DNA of 37,266 bases from the NCBI GenBank assembly GCA_012270585.1, contig JAAXIB010000068.1:1-37266 (forward strand), in the 5' to 3' direction. Below are positions 13,781-23,511 of the stretch, one piece after another. The position numbers and the translations under genes are program-made. The stretch is from Nitrospirales bacterium. GTDB taxonomy: Bacteria; Nitrospirota; Nitrospiria; Nitrospirales; UBA8639. The notes under the pieces are model-generated. The model was not told the origin of the DNA, ran no database searches, and worked only from the letters and a program-made list of their open reading frames with translations. How positions within the stretch are numbered: position 1 is the first letter of the stretch; each line of letters opens with the position of its first letter.

Positions 13781-15049
13781 TTATGCCTTTGCCTCAAGAA
13801 ACGCGGGGATCTTTTCCCCGCGCACCAGATCGTCGAACGTCTCGCGTTCCCGGATCACGAAACTTTCCCCGCCCTTTACCAGGATCTCCGAAGCCCGGGG
13901 TCTCGAATTATAATTGGACGCCATGGTGAAACCATAGGCTCCCGCGGACATCACCGCCAGGAGATCGCCGGCTTTCATCGCTGGCAGGGTCCGGTTTTGC
14001 GCGAGAAAATCCCCGGATTCGCAAATAGGCCCCACCACGTCGAACACCCGTTCCGGTGCATTCGGAACCTGGCGAACCGGCAGGATGTCGTGATGGGCCT
14101 CATACAGGCTGGGCCGCAGCAGATCGTTCATGGCCGCGTCCACAATGGCGAATGTTTTGGCACCGGTCTCCTTGATATAGAGGACGCGCGTCAACAACAC
14201 GCCGGCGTTTCCCACGATCACGCGGCCGGGTTCCATGATGATTTCACAGTGCGCCGCCTGCAGAAGCGGCGTGATGGCTTCGGCCAACTCCTTGGGATGC
14301 GGGGGCGTTTCGTCCGAATAGGTAATGCCGAGTCCTCCCCCTATGTTGAGATACCGGATTGGAATGCCACGGTCTTTCAGCGTTTCGATCAGCCCTACCA
14401 CCTTTTTCAGGGAGTCGACAAAGGGACTGACCTGCGTCAGTTGAGAGCCAATGTGCGCATGCACCCCGATGACTTCCACGTTGGAGAGCGACGCCGCCTT
14501 TGTGAATTCCTCCAAGGCCCGATCCGCGCCGATCCCGAATTTACTCTTTTTCAACCCCGTCGTGATATAGGGATGGGTCATGGGGTCGATATCCGGGTTG
14601 ACCCGCAACGCCACGCGCGCCCGTGCGCCTTTCCCTCTCGCCACATCATTGATGGCCTGGAGTTCCGCGGGCGATTCCACGTTGAACAACAGGATGTCGG
14701 AGTCGAGGGCATAGGCAATTTCTTCGGAATTTTTTCCGACCCCGGCAAATACGATCTTGCTCGCCGGGATTCCGGCCTGCAACGCGCGAAACAATTCGCC
14801 TCCCGACACGATGTCGGCCCCGCTTCCTTGCGACGCCATGAGCCGGAGAATGGCCAGGTTTGAATTGGCCTTTATGGCAAACGCGGTGAGATGGGGAACC
14901 GCAGAGAAGGCCTGGTCAAAGGCCTGGAAGTGCCGGGTCAGCGTCGCGTGACTGTAGAGGTAACAGGGTGTGCCCTGTTCCTTGGCCAGGCGTTCGAACG
15001 GGACGTCTTCACAGAAGAGCGCATCATGGTGATAGCGAAAGTCATGCAT
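13781..15049 (-). CDS. lysA: Diaminopimelate decarboxylase
   Basis: A 422-aa PLP-dependent fold-III decarboxylase producing L-lysine from meso-diaminopimelate. Seen: LTAFAIKANSN (PLP lysine), IGVHAHIGSQ, LNIGGGLGI, EPGRVIVGNAGVL, and the C-terminal CESGDFLAQNR and SAGAYGFTMASNYNSRPR that complete the substrate site. ATG 15049 is chosen because it aligns with the family N-terminus (MHDFRYHHDALFCEDV); it overlaps the end of the upstream radical SAM gene by 8 nt. A TTG six codons earlier is possible. The overlap suggests translational coupling. Confidence 0.95.
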   Translation of the reverse strand: MHDFRYHHDALFCEDVPFERLAKEQGTPCYLYSHATLTRHFQAFDQAFSAVPHLTAFAIKANSNLAILRLMASQGSGADIVSGGELFRALQAGIPASKIVFAGVGKNSEEIAYALDSDILLFNVESPAELQAINDVARGKGARARVALRVNPDIDPMTHPYITTGLKKSKFGIGADRALEEFTKAASLSNVEVIGVHAHIGSQLTQVSPFVDSLKKVVGLIETLKDRGIPIRYLNIGGGLGITYSDETPPHPKELAEAITPLLQAAHCEIIMEPGRVIVGNAGVLLTRVLYIKETGAKTFAIVDAAMNDLLRPSLYEAHHDILPVRQVPNAPERVFDVVGPICESGDFLAQNRTLPAMKAGDLLAVMSAGAYGFTMASNYNSRPRASEILVKGGESFVIRERETFDDLVRGEKIPAFLEAKA

Positions 15050-16907
15050 CTTGCGGCAGCTCTTCAAACAGTTCGGGGTCCAACAGCGTCAACCCGTCCA
15101 GGGCCGAATGGAAGGCGTCTTGTAATTTACGATAGCGCAGCTTCGCATAGGGGGTCACCGCCTGGAGTACGTCCTGATCCAGAAGCATCTGGATCGCCTT
15201 GGGGGTAGCCTGCCGGAGATGCTCGAAGTTGACTACGATGTCCATCCGGGCTTTCTGAGCCGCGTCCTTGATGCGGTCCAGGAGTTCCCGGGCGTTCAAA
15301 TGATCCAGCGTGCCCTCCAGGTCGATAAACAACGCCACGGACGCATCATGGCGCCGGCCTTTGATGTTCAGGAACAAATCGTGCGGCTTCGCGGACACCT
15401 TGATCTTGTGCAGGGCGTTGGGAATGAGCGAGCCGGTGTCCATCGAGGGAAGTTTCGCCTGCAGGTTCTTGAGCACGGCCGCCAGGGGAGAGAGTGTCCC
15501 CTGGGGGCAGGATCGCTTGACCAGTTTTCGAAATTCATAATTCATTTCGATGCGGGGGATCAGGCGTTGGCCGGTATGCCGGAGTCGATGCCAGATGGAT
15601 CCCAAGGAATAGAATTGATGATTAACCCAAAAGAAGCCTTCCTGCAGTTGTTCCGGTGTCATGCGTTTGGGCTTAAACACCACGTGTTTGCCGTCGTATT
15701 TCGCCCAGTCCCGATCGAAGATCCGGCCTTCCCGGGTATACCGTTCATACAAGGTGGTTCCGGGCAGGGGCGTCAGGACGTTGAAATACGCCAGTTCCAC
15801 GTGATTGCGGATGAGAAAATTCAGCGTTGATTCAAACACGGATTCATCGTCGTTATCGAACCCGAACACCATACCCGGATTGACCATGATGCCGTGGTCG
15901 TGAAACATCTTGATCTGGTCTTCGAATTTTCTAACCTGGTTGAAGCCTTTGTTGGTTTCAACTAGGGAATTTTCGGAGATCGATTCCATGCCCACGAAGA
16001 CCGAGATGCATCCGCTGTCGGCCGCTAATTTGACCATCTCCGGATCGTCCCCCAGAAACAGGGTGGACTGGCACCCCCATTTCACGTTCAGGGCTTTCAA
16101 GGCCTGCCACAACTCCCGGCAATACGCCCGGTGACTGTTGTGCAGGTCGTCCACGAATGCCACGATCGACCCTTCTTCGAGACCCACCCAGATTTTTGCG
16201 GCGATGGTCATGGCGTCCCACAACGACCCCTTCGTCATGCGCTCGACCACCTCGGCGCGTAACCATTCCTTGACGCGCCTGATTTCTTCGATCACTTCCG
16301 GCACTGGACGCCGTCTGGTGGTTTTCCCGTTGAAGGGCGACACGCTGCAAAACTCGCAATCGAAATGGCAGCCGCGCGTCGTGAACGTACAATGCCGGGT
16401 CATGTAGGCATCCGGGCTGAGGAGCTGGACCTGCGGAGCACGATAGTTGTCCAGCGAGGGGAATTGTTCCATCCGATAGATGCGTTTCATCTGCCCGGCC
16501 TCGAAGTCCGCGATGGCGTGCGGCCACAGGTCTTCGGCTTCCCCGCACACGATGGCGTCGCAATATTGCAGGGCTTCCTCAGGACAATAGGTGGGGTGGA
16601 CGCCGCCAAGTACCACGGGTTTGCCACGTTTGCGAAATTCCATGGCGAGTTCATAAGCCCGGGGGGCATAGCAGGTCATCACGGAGATACCCACCAGGTC
16701 GCAGGGTTGGTCAAGGTCGATGGACTGGACCGCCTCATCCACGAGCCGCACGTCCCAGGTGGGCGGAGTGTACGCGGCGATCGCGGGTAAACTGAGTTTG
16801 GGGAACCACACGGAGCGCCGCTCGCTCGCGGTCATGCGATACGGATTGTTCCTGGGGTAAGGGTCGAGGAGAAGTAACGTCCGGGCATGTCCTGCATGTG
16901 CGTCCAT
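15042..16907 (-). CDS. B12-binding-domain radical SAM protein with C-terminal STAS-like domain
   Basis: A 621-aa protein. Residues 10-145 look like a cobalamin-binding (B12-binding-type) domain: LLLDPYPRNNP, SVMTCYAPRAYELA, PVVLGGVHPTYCPEEAL. The radical SAM core has the cluster motif CxxxCxxC at C180, C184, C187 within TTRGCHFDCEFCS. A DUF4070-like segment follows (NPGMVFGFDNDDESVFE, NVLTPLPGTTLYE). The last ~100 residues (VALFIDLEGTLDHLNARELL) resemble a STAS/anti-sigma-antagonist fold, an unusual addition. Substrate unknown; such enzymes methylate or rearrange unactivated carbons. It lies between the lipoprotein gene and lysA, with an 8-nt overlap with lysA. Confidence 0.82.
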   Translation of the reverse strand: MDAHAGHARTLLLLDPYPRNNPYRMTASERRSVWFPKLSLPAIAAYTPPTWDVRLVDEAVQSIDLDQPCDLVGISVMTCYAPRAYELAMEFRKRGKPVVLGGVHPTYCPEEALQYCDAIVCGEAEDLWPHAIADFEAGQMKRIYRMEQFPSLDNYRAPQVQLLSPDAYMTRHCTFTTRGCHFDCEFCSVSPFNGKTTRRRPVPEVIEEIRRVKEWLRAEVVERMTKGSLWDAMTIAAKIWVGLEEGSIVAFVDDLHNSHRAYCRELWQALKALNVKWGCQSTLFLGDDPEMVKLAADSGCISVFVGMESISENSLVETNKGFNQVRKFEDQIKMFHDHGIMVNPGMVFGFDNDDESVFESTLNFLIRNHVELAYFNVLTPLPGTTLYERYTREGRIFDRDWAKYDGKHVVFKPKRMTPEQLQEGFFWVNHQFYSLGSIWHRLRHTGQRLIPRIEMNYEFRKLVKRSCPQGTLSPLAAVLKNLQAKLPSMDTGSLIPNALHKIKVSAKPHDLFLNIKGRRHDASVALFIDLEGTLDHLNARELLDRIKDAAQKARMDIVVNFEHLRQATPKAIQMLLDQDVLQAVTPYAKLRYRKLQDAFHSALDGLTLLDPELFEELPQDA

Positions 16908-16978
16908 CCAGCAATCTCCCTTGCGTTGTCGGGGTTAACGGTTATCGCAACTTATCCGAATCACGTGGCTTCGCTCAA

Positions 16979-17221
16979 CTATTGGGTCCCGATGGGTCGA
17001 AGAGGGGGCAGCCAGGGCGGACATGCAGGTCCGCCCCTACAGGGCTCCTCAGGGGTCGAGCGCGATTCTTCGGCTTGTCGGTGGGCCCGGATCTTGGCTT
17101 CAATACCGATGTCTTCCGGGGCAATGGGAGAACCCACCACGCCGCAGCCCGCTGCAAACGAACACAACACCGTCAAAGCGAGGGTCCATCGAAGAGCAGG
17201 GCCTTGGAAATCGTGCAACAT
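16979..17221 (-). CDS. Small lipoprotein next to argH (LptM/YifL-like position and lipobox)
   Basis: About 80 aa. The ATG at 17221 lies 2 nt after the argH stop. A hydrophobic stretch (LTLALTVLCSF in outline) ends in a lipobox AAGC, and the mature start CGVVGSPIAPED recalls the C-G-x-x-G-P-x-x-P of LptM (YifL), a small lipoprotein that helps LPS-translocon assembly and often lies beside lysA/dap genes. The last ~25 codons run through a dispersed hairpin repeat (17015-17036) and are probably not conserved. Lipoprotein call is good; LptM identity is inference from context. Confidence 0.6.
   Translation of the reverse strand: MLHDFQGPALRWTLALTVLCSFAAGCGVVGSPIAPEDIGIEAKIRAHRQAEESRSTPEEPCRGGPACPPWLPPLRPIGTQ
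17015..17036. repeat. Dispersed GGGCGGAC hairpin repeat
   Basis: GGGCGGAC (17015-17022), a 6-nt loop, GTCCGCCC (17029-17036). The same 8-bp stem occurs at 32040-32061, so it is a dispersed repeat family. Here it falls inside the 3' end of the small lipoprotein frame. Confidence 0.75.
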
Positions 17222-17223
17222 GT

Positions 17224-18702
17224 CTAGGCTTTCGGTTTCTTGGCGAGACGCGCCTCCCATGCGTTCATTTGCCGGGTCACCTGTTTGCGGGACGTGCCCC
17301 CGGTTTGGGCCTTCCGGTCAACGGCCCCTTCGAGGGTCAGGAACAGCAACGCGTCCTTGGAAAAATGCGGGGACGCGGCCTTGAGATCGGCCAACGAAAG
17401 ATCCTGCCATTCCCTCCGGTGCTCCAGGCAATGCCGGACCAATTGGCCGACGATGCCATGGGCTTCCCGAAAGGGGACGCCCTTGTTCACCAGGTAGTCG
17501 GCCAACTCGGTGGCCAGGAGAAACCCCGATCCCAAGGTGCCCGAGAGCACGTCCCGGCGAATGCGCAGACGCCGGATCAACTCGGCATAGACCGTGAGAC
17601 ACTCTATCACAGTTTCCATGGCGTCAAAAAGAGGCTCCTTATCCTCTTGCAGGTCTCTATTGTAACTCAGGGGGAGTCCCTTGAGCGTCGTCATGATCGA
17701 GAGAACATGCCCGTAGACTCGGCCGGTTTTGCCGCGGATCAATTCGGGCACGTCCGGGTTTTTTTTCTGGGGCAGCATACTGCTGCCGGTACAAAAACCA
17801 TCCGGGAGTTCGACAAAGGAAAATTCGTGCGACGCCCACAGGACGAGTTCTTCGCTCAACCGGGACAGGTGCATCATGATGATAGCCAGTACCCCGAGCG
17901 TTTCCGCCACGTAATCCCGGTCAGAGACCCCGTCCAGACTGTTTCGGGTCAGCGCGGGAAATCCCAACAGTTTTGCGGTGAAGGCCCGGTCGATCGGATA
18001 ATTGTTGCCGGCCAGCGCGCCCGAACCCAGGGGCATCACGTTCACGCGTTTAAAATCGTCCCGCACGCGCGCGATGTCGCGTTCCAGCATTTCCACGTAT
18101 GCCAGGAAGTGATGGGCCAGCGAGACGGGCTGGGCCCGTTGGAGGTGGGTATACCCGGGAATAATCACGTCGAGATGCTGCCGGGCCTGTCCGAGGAACG
18201 CCCGTTGCAGGTCCTGGAGGCGCGCCTGCAAGACCTGGAGGTGCTCTCGCAGGTACAACCGGAGATCCAGCGTGACTTGATCGTTCCGGCTCCGACCTGT
18301 GTGGAGCTTCCCTCCCACCGGACCCACGATCTCCGTCAACCGACGCTCCACCGCCATGTGTATGTCCTCATCCGAATCCGCGAACGGGAAACGGTTTTCA
18401 CGAAGTTCGTCCCGGACCCGTTCGAGTCCACGCATCAGGGAGCGACGTTCCGCGCGGGTCAGGATTCCGGCTTTTTCCAGGGCCTGGCAATGGGCAAGAC
18501 TGCCAAGGATGTCGTATTCGAACAACCGGCGATCAAAGGGCAGGGAGCACGTAAAGCGTTCGACCAATGCATGGGTCGTTTCGGTGAACCGGCCGGTCCA
18601 GGCTTTTGACGGCGCGCTCTTTTTGGACGGAGGTGTCCTCCGGTCCGAACGGGTGGCCGCCTGCGGGCGAGATCCACGCTGTGCACGTTTCCCGGACTTC
18701 AT
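17224..18702 (-). CDS. argH: Argininosuccinate lyase
   Basis: A 492-aa member of the fumarase/aspartase superfamily that splits argininosuccinate into arginine and fumarate, the last step of arginine synthesis. Seen: [16 protein letters not shown], the [10 protein letters not shown] motif with substrate-binding residues, [10 protein letters not shown], and the signature [12 protein letters not shown] with the catalytic serine. An N-terminal extension of ~33 mostly basic residues ([17 protein letters not shown]) precedes the normal start of the fold. ATG overlaps the argG stop in ATGA. The gene is part of argD-argF-argG-argH. Confidence 0.95.
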   Translation of the reverse strand: MKSGKRAQRGSRPQAATRSDRRTPPSKKSAPSKAWTGRFTETTHALVERFTCSLPFDRRLFEYDILGSLAHCQALEKAGILTRAERRSLMRGLERVRDELRENRFPFADSDEDIHMAVERRLTEIVGPVGGKLHTGRSRNDQVTLDLRLYLREHLQVLQARLQDLQRAFLGQARQHLDVIIPGYTHLQRAQPVSLAHHFLAYVEMLERDIARVRDDFKRVNVMPLGSGALAGNNYPIDRAFTAKLLGFPALTRNSLDGVSDRDYVAETLGVLAIIMMHLSRLSEELVLWASHEFSFVELPDGFCTGSSMLPQKKNPDVPELIRGKTGRVYGHVLSIMTTLKGLPLSYNRDLQEDKEPLFDAMETVIECLTVYAELIRRLRIRRDVLSGTLGSGFLLATELADYLVNKGVPFREAHGIVGQLVRHCLEHRREWQDLSLADLKAASPHFSKDALLFLTLEGAVDRKAQTGGTSRKQVTRQMNAWEARLAKKPKA

Positions 18703-19964
18703 TTCGATCCAGGTGCCTTTCGACGGGAAGTGCCACGGGACCGCGACGTTTCACGCGATTTGATGATCGCCAGGCGCAAGGCGTTGAGCCGGATAAACCC
18801 TTCGGCATCCTGCTGGCGATACCCCTGATCCTGTTCGAATGTTGCGAGATCTTCCCGGTAGAGCGACGCCTCGGACCGCCGGCCCGTGACCGTGCAGTTT
18901 CCCTTGTACAATTTGAGCCGGACTGTGCCGTTTACCCTGCGCTGGGCTTCATCCATGAGCCGTTGCAGCATCACGCGTTCGGGGGCGAACCAATAGCCGT
19001 AATACACGAGTTCCGCGTACCGTGCAATCAGGCTGTCGCGCAGGTGGAGGACCTCCCGGTCCATGGTCAGGGATTCGATGCCGCGGTGCGCCACGTGCAG
19101 GATCGTGCCTCCGGGCGTTTCATAGACCCCGCGCGACTTGATGCCCACGTAGCGGTTTTCCACCAAATCCACCCGTCCGATGCCGTGTTGCCCTCCGAGC
19201 CGATTGAGGAAATCGAGGAGGTTGGCCGGGGACAGGCGCTGGCCGTTTACCGCGACCGGGTCTCCGGATTCAAACGTGATTTCAATCTGTCGCGGCTTGT
19301 TCAGCGCGCGTTCCGGTGCCACCGTCATCTGAAACATGGATTCGGGCGGGGCTTTCCAGGGGTCTTCCAGGATCCCGCCTTCGTAACTCACGTGAAACAG
19401 ATTCAGGTCCATGCTGTAGGGTTTGGCCTTGGTGGCGGTCACGGGGATCCCGTGTTTGCGGGCGTACCGGATCAACTCGCCGCGGGATTGAAACGCCCAT
19501 TCCCGCCACGGCGCGATGATAGCGATATCGGGGTTCATGGCCGTATACGTGAGTTCGAACCGGACCTGGTCGTTCCCTTTGCCGGTGGCGCCATGACTCA
19601 CGGCCTGGGCTTTTTCCTGTTGCGCGATCTCGATCTGACGCCGGGCGATCAGCGGGCGTGCGATCGAGGTGCCCAATAAATAACAGCCCTCGTACACGGC
19701 ATTGGCCCGGAGCATGGAAAAAACATAGTCCTTGACGAACGTTTCCCTGAGATCCTCCACGTAGACCTTCGACGCGCCCACGTCCCGGGCCTTGTTCTTG
19801 ATGGCCTGGAGGTCCTCGCCTTGACCGAGGTCCGCGCAAAAGGCGATGACGTCGGCCTGATATTCCGTTCGGAGCCATTGCAGGATCACCGAGGTATCGA
19901 GACCGCCGGAATACGCCAGAACGACTTTCCTGATCTCGTTGGAATGCGGTGAGCGTGTGGGCAT
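18699..19964 (-). CDS. argG: Argininosuccinate synthase
   Basis: A 421-aa ATP-dependent ligase that joins citrulline and aspartate. Seen: [19 protein letters not shown] (PP-loop ATP site), [17 protein letters not shown], the [16 protein letters not shown] block that binds citrulline and ATP, and [17 protein letters not shown] further on. Length is slightly above the ~400 typical because of a basic C-terminal tail. ATG 19964 lies 28 nt after the argF stop, and the 3' end overlaps argH by 4 nt. Confidence 0.96.
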   Translation of the reverse strand: MPTRSPHSNEIRKVVLAYSGGLDTSVILQWLRTEYQADVIAFCADLGQGEDLQAIKNKARDVGASKVYVEDLRETFVKDYVFSMLRANAVYEGCYLLGTSIARPLIARRQIEIAQQEKAQAVSHGATGKGNDQVRFELTYTAMNPDIAIIAPWREWAFQSRGELIRYARKHGIPVTATKAKPYSMDLNLFHVSYEGGILEDPWKAPPESMFQMTVAPERALNKPRQIEITFESGDPVAVNGQRLSPANLLDFLNRLGGQHGIGRVDLVENRYVGIKSRGVYETPGGTILHVAHRGIESLTMDREVLHLRDSLIARYAELVYYGYWFAPERVMLQRLMDEAQRRVNGTVRLKLYKGNCTVTGRRSEASLYREDLATFEQDQGYRQQDAEGFIRLNALRLAIIKSRETSRSRGTSRRKAPGSK

Positions 19965-19992
19965 CGTGGCACAGGACGTGAGCGCCTCAAGG

Positions 19993-21018
19993 CTAGGGCC
20001 GGCCGAGCCACTCCGTTAAGATCGCTTTTTGAACGTGAAGCCGGTTTTCCGCCTGCTGCAGGACCACGGATTGCGGACCGTCCAGGACCGCCGCGGTAAT
20101 TTCCTCGCCCCGGTGGGCCGGCAGGCAATGCAACGCGATCGCCGTGGGTTTGGCCCGGTGAAGCAGGCGTTCATTTAACTGGTAGGGAGCCAGGGCCTTC
20201 AAGCGTTCGATCTGTTCATACTCCTGTCCCATACTCGTCCAGACGTCCGTATAGAGGGCATCAGCGTTTTCCGCGGCGACGGCCGGGTCATGAACGATCT
20301 CGATGGTCGCGCCCGTGCGGCCGGCTTCCTCGCGGCTCCGTTCGAGGATGCCGGGATCGGGTTGGTATTGAGGCGGACATCCGATCGCGACGTGCATCCC
20401 CACTTTTGCCCCGGCTTCGATCAACGAATTCGCAACGTTGTTCCCATCCCCCACGTACGCGAGTTTGAGTCCTTCGAAAGCATCATCGGCGAACGACCCT
20501 TTGACTTCCATGAGAGTGAAAAGATCGGCCAGGGCCTGGCAGGGATGACACAGGTCCGTCAACCCGTTGATGACCGGAATGGTGGCATGGCGAGCCCATT
20601 CCTCCAGCTTGGCCTGCTCGAACGTGCGAATCACGAGCCCGTCGAGATACCGTGACAGCACCAGAGCGGTATCACCGAGACTTTCCCCACGGCTGAGCTG
20701 GATCGTATCCGACGGAAGGAACAAGGCCTGCCCGCCCAATTGATGCATGCCCGCTTCAAAGGAAACCCGCGTGCGGGTCGAGGGTTTCTCGAACAGCAGG
20801 CCCAGGGTCAATCCCGAAAGCCACTGAGAGGCTGGGCCGGGCCGGGGGGTGGCCTTGAGTTCACGGGCAATGCGGAACAGGCGAAAGATCTGGCTGCAGG
20901 AAACGTCGGAGATCGCCAGCAAGTCTTTCGTCCCGCCCGCCGGCGTCGCGGGCGGGACGGCACGCGGGCCGTCCCCTACAATGCCGGGGTCGGGAATGGA
21001 ATGTCCCAACAGGGTCAT
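19993..21018 (-). CDS. argF: Ornithine carbamoyltransferase with repeat-derived N-terminal extension
   Basis: A 341-aa enzyme making citrulline from ornithine and carbamoyl phosphate. Seen: the carbamoyl-phosphate motif STRTR (80-84), HPCQALADL, the ornithine-side [12 protein letters not shown], and HCLPAHRG near 297. Family members are about 305-310 aa and start near [10 protein letters not shown]; here ~30 extra residues precede it, and residues ~14-30 ([15 protein letters not shown]) are the translation of a double GC-rich hairpin (20932-20975). The real start could be a TTG codon within KDLLAIS, or the hairpin may be translated. The frame remains open. Gap of 40 nt from argD. Confidence 0.93.
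   Translation of the reverse strand: MTLLGHSIPDPGIVGDGPRAVPPATPAGGTKDLLAISDVSCSQIFRLFRIARELKATPRPGPASQWLSGLTLGLLFEKPSTRTRVSFEAGMHQLGGQALFLPSDTIQLSRGESLGDTALVLSRYLDGLVIRTFEQAKLEEWARHATIPVINGLTDLCHPCQALADLFTLMEVKGSFADDAFEGLKLAYVGDGNNVANSLIEAGAKVGMHVAIGCPPQYQPDPGILERSREEAGRTGATIEIVHDPAVAAENADALYTDVWTSMGQEYEQIERLKALAPYQLNERLLHRAKPTAIALHCLPAHRGEEITAAVLDGPQSVVLQQAENRLHVQKAILTEWLGRP
20932..20975. repeat. Double GC-rich hairpin repeat inside the argF 5' end
   Basis: First hairpin: CCCGCCCGC (20932-20940), loop, GCGGGCGGG (20948-20956). Second, sharing bases: GGGACGGC (20954-20961), loop, GCCGTCCC (20968-20975). It looks like the intergenic hairpin repeats elsewhere in the window, but lies within the annotated N-terminus of ArgF in frame. 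Confidence 0.75.
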
Positions 21019-21058
21019 AAGTCAGGTCCGAATCGATTTGCGTGCAACATCACCGTCT

Positions 21059-22270
21059 TCATGAATGAGGAAGCGATTCGAGCCGTTTCTGCAGCACGCC
21101 GGTTAATACGTCCAACAAACGATCGATTTCGTTATTGGTTACAATCAACGGCGGCACGAAGCGAAGCACGTTGCCCATCGTGCAGTTGATCAACATGCGC
21201 CGGGTCAGGCAGTCCTGCACGACCGGTTGCCCGTCGATGGACAGTTCCATGCCTTGCAGGAGACCCAGGCCGCGAACCGCAGTGACCACGGACAACCGGT
21301 TCTGTAAGGATTGGAGGCCCTTGTGCAGGTAGGCCCCGGCGGCTTGGCTTCGTTCCAGCAGGCGGTCGTCCAGCAAGGCGGTGAGCGTGGCCAGTGCCCC
21401 GGCACAGGCCAGGGGATTCCCGCCGAACGTGGAAGCATGGGAACCAGGTCCGAACGCTTGAGCCACGTCGTCGGTGGCGAGACAGGCCCCGATGGGAAGT
21501 CCGCCGCCCAGACCCTTGGCCAGGGTCATGATATCCGGCCGGACGTTGTACTGTTCATGCGCAAAGAGGGTGCCGGTTCTCCCCATGCCGGTCTGAACCT
21601 CGTCGAATATCAACAGCACGTCGCGTTCGCGACAGAGCGTATGCAATTGTTCCAGGAATGCCCCCTCGGCCACCACCACGCCTCCTTCGCCCTGTATGGG
21701 TTCAAGCATCACCGCAGCAGTGCGTTGATCCATCCGGCGTTCGATCGAGGAGACATCGTTGAAGTCGGCGTACTTGAACCCTTGCGGGAGCGGCGCGAAT
21801 CCCTGTTGCACTTTGGCCTGTCCCGTTGCGGTGATGGTTGCCAGGGTCCGGCCGTGAAACGAGTTGTTCATGGTGATGATCTCGTGACGGTTCTGACCGT
21901 ATTTGTCAAAAGAGTATTTGCGGGCGAGCTTGATCGCGGCTTCGTTGGCTTCTGCCCCGCTGTTACAGAAGAACACTTTGTGGGCGAAGGAATGCGCGAC
22001 CAATCGCTCGGCGAGCAGCACCTGCGGTTCGGAATAATACAGGTTCGACGTATGCAGGAGATGCCGCGCTTGTCGTTCGATGGCCGTAACCAGGTCGGGA
22101 TGCCCGTGCCCCAGCGCATTGACCGCAATGCCGGCGACAAAGTCCAGGTATTCCCGGTCCTCGGCGTCATAGACCTTACACCCCTTGCCCCGCACCAGGC
22201 TGATGGGGAACCGGGCATAGGTATTCATGATCGTCCGGGCGGAACGCTGTTGCAGATCTTCAGTTAGCAT
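21059..22270 (-). CDS. argD: Acetylornithine aminotransferase
   Basis: A 403-aa class III PLP aminotransferase that transfers an amino group from glutamate to N-acetylglutamate semialdehyde. Seen: DFVAGIAVNALGHGHP, FFCNSGAEANEAAIKLAR, SFHGRT, EPIQGEGGV, FDEVQTGMGRTG, and the PLP lysine (K252) in MTLAKGLGGGLPIGA. Start ATG 22270 (MLTEDLQQRS) has GCGAGG about 10 nt upstream; an upstream in-frame start at 22309 would place codons across the predicted promoter -10. It is the first gene of the arginine block. Confidence 0.95.
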   Translation of the reverse strand: MLTEDLQQRSARTIMNTYARFPISLVRGKGCKVYDAEDREYLDFVAGIAVNALGHGHPDLVTAIERQARHLLHTSNLYYSEPQVLLAERLVAHSFAHKVFFCNSGAEANEAAIKLARKYSFDKYGQNRHEIITMNNSFHGRTLATITATGQAKVQQGFAPLPQGFKYADFNDVSSIERRMDQRTAAVMLEPIQGEGGVVVAEGAFLEQLHTLCRERDVLLIFDEVQTGMGRTGTLFAHEQYNVRPDIMTLAKGLGGGLPIGACLATDDVAQAFGPGSHASTFGGNPLACAGALATLTALLDDRLLERSQAAGAYLHKGLQSLQNRLSVVTAVRGLGLLQGMELSIDGQPVVQDCLTRRMLINCTMGNVLRFVPPLIVTNNEIDRLLDVLTGVLQKRLESLPHS

Positions 22271-22300
22271 GACAGCCAAACCTCGCGTGGAAAGAGGCGA

Positions 22301-22329
22301 ATCTAGCACAGCGGTTCTCAGTGGTGCAA
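22301..22329 (-). promoter_or_regulatory. argD: Putative promoter of the argDFGH block
   Basis: On the minus strand TTGCAC (22329-22324), 17 nt, then CTAGAT (22306-22301) with an upstream TG dinucleotide. The -10 ends 31 nt before the argD ATG. It supports the 22270 start over the longer frame. Confidence 0.5.
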
Positions 22330-22521
22330 CGGAACGGGGTCCCTCTCCCCAAAGCGGGAGTAGGCGTCCTGGATTGAAAATCAGGAAGAATGCGCCAGTT
22401 CCAGTCAGTCAAGAACGCCTCTTATCTGTTGAGAAACGTTCAATCGCCGGCACGTGTCAGGGTTCGGGCAAGTCTGCGTGGTTCGGTGTCAGGGTGATGG
22501 ATTCAAGGAGAAAGAAAACCT
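22330..22521. other. Intergenic between argD and parA, terminator-like end
   Basis: Holds a CCCTCTCCCC-type repeat fragment (22340-22350) and no gene. Near 22515-22540 an AACCT/AGGTT stem flanked by A-rich and T-rich runs overlaps the parA stop and may end that transcript. Confidence 0.35.
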
Positions 22522-23511
22522 CTAAGGTTCTTTTTTCAGCTTGTGAATGATTTTTTCCGCGAGAGATTGGAAATCTTCATGGCAGCTTCTAACGGCATTT
22601 TGCTGTGCACCGATGACGCCGTCAGCGGGTTTTAGCATAAACATAGGCTTATTCGCTTCTTGTGCTATAGGCATGAGTGATCGGTAATCTTTCAAGTGTC
22701 CTAGAAGGTGTTCGTCAGCATCAATTATCGGCGCTACAGGGTCCTTGGCCTGCAAGACGGCTTTCCTGTATTCTAGGGGTATCTTTTCAATCCACCTCCG
22801 GAATGCTTTTACGGGACGATCCAATCTGGTGGAGTGTCGCATGACGATATAACCGAGCGGTTTCATGTCGCCATTGGGCAGCGTAATGTCCAACTCTTCC
22901 GGCTTACGATCAATACGATCTTTCCATCCCCCCTTCCACTCCCTCAATGTTGGTCCCACATTCCCCAAGCCCTGTAATGAAAACAAGTCGGATGCAAGCG
23001 GGATGACCACGTGGTCACTGGCTATGAGCGCGGCCCTGTTGATGGCGCCGAGGTTAGGTCCGACGTCCACAAGCGCCAGACCCGCTTGAAATTTTTCGCT
23101 TGCGCCGTCAATCAGGCGTGCAAAAGCTGTGATAACGCGAAAGGCCCTTTTGTCCCTATCCAGACATTTCGGCCATTGTTCCGACAGATCGCCTTCGCGT
23201 TTGGATAGGGCAAGATCTCCTACCAACAAACCGATTCGCTCTCCGACTTTTTCGATATGAGGCTCTGTTGCAATATCTCCTATCCCTTCAAACAGCGGCG
23301 CAATATCTCCATTGATAGTTTTTTTCTCTTCATCATGCCAAAGGACTTCCAGCCTGTTTTCATCGAAAAACATCCCGCTCAGGTTGGCCTGGGGGTCCAA
23401 ATCAACCGCAATGACACGGTGCCCGAGTTCACTGAACATCCAGGCGAGGTGATACACAAGTGAGGTTTTTCCCACTCCGCCCTTGTTGTTGAAAAATGCG
23501 ATGGTCTTCAT
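22522..23511 (-). CDS. ParA-family (SIMIBI) ATPase, accessory
   Basis: A 329-aa protein. The deviant Walker A KGGVGKTS spans residues 10-17, followed by VIAVDLDPQANLSGMF (Walker A') and a Walker B-like ALVDVGPNLGAINRAAL. The size fits plasmid/chromosome partition ATPases, but no ParB-like gene or parS-like site is seen. Its ATG overlaps the stop of the upstream AlbA_2-type gene in ATGA, so the two were translated together. Base composition is lower in G+C than the arg genes beside it, which points to acquisition by transfer. Function beyond ATP-dependent dimerisation is unknown. Confidence 0.85.
   Translation of the reverse strand: MKTIAFFNNKGGVGKTSLVYHLAWMFSELGHRVIAVDLDPQANLSGMFFDENRLEVLWHDEEKKTINGDIAPLFEGIGDIATEPHIEKVGERIGLLVGDLALSKREGDLSEQWPKCLDRDKRAFRVITAFARLIDGASEKFQAGLALVDVGPNLGAINRAALIASDHVVIPLASDLFSLQGLGNVGPTLREWKGGWKDRIDRKPEELDITLPNGDMKPLGYIVMRHSTRLDRPVKAFRRWIEKIPLEYRKAVLQAKDPVAPIIDADEHLLGHLKDYRSLMPIAQEANKPMFMLKPADGVIGAQQNAVRSCHEDFQSLAEKIIHKLKKEP

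Noticed and set aside
17023-18609. 528-aa plus-strand frame
   Set aside because: Antisense to argH; no recognisable domain and no ribosome binding site.
22522-23511. Plasmid partition locus
   Set aside because: ParA alone without ParB or centromere-like repeats does not make a partition system; housekeeping genes surround it.
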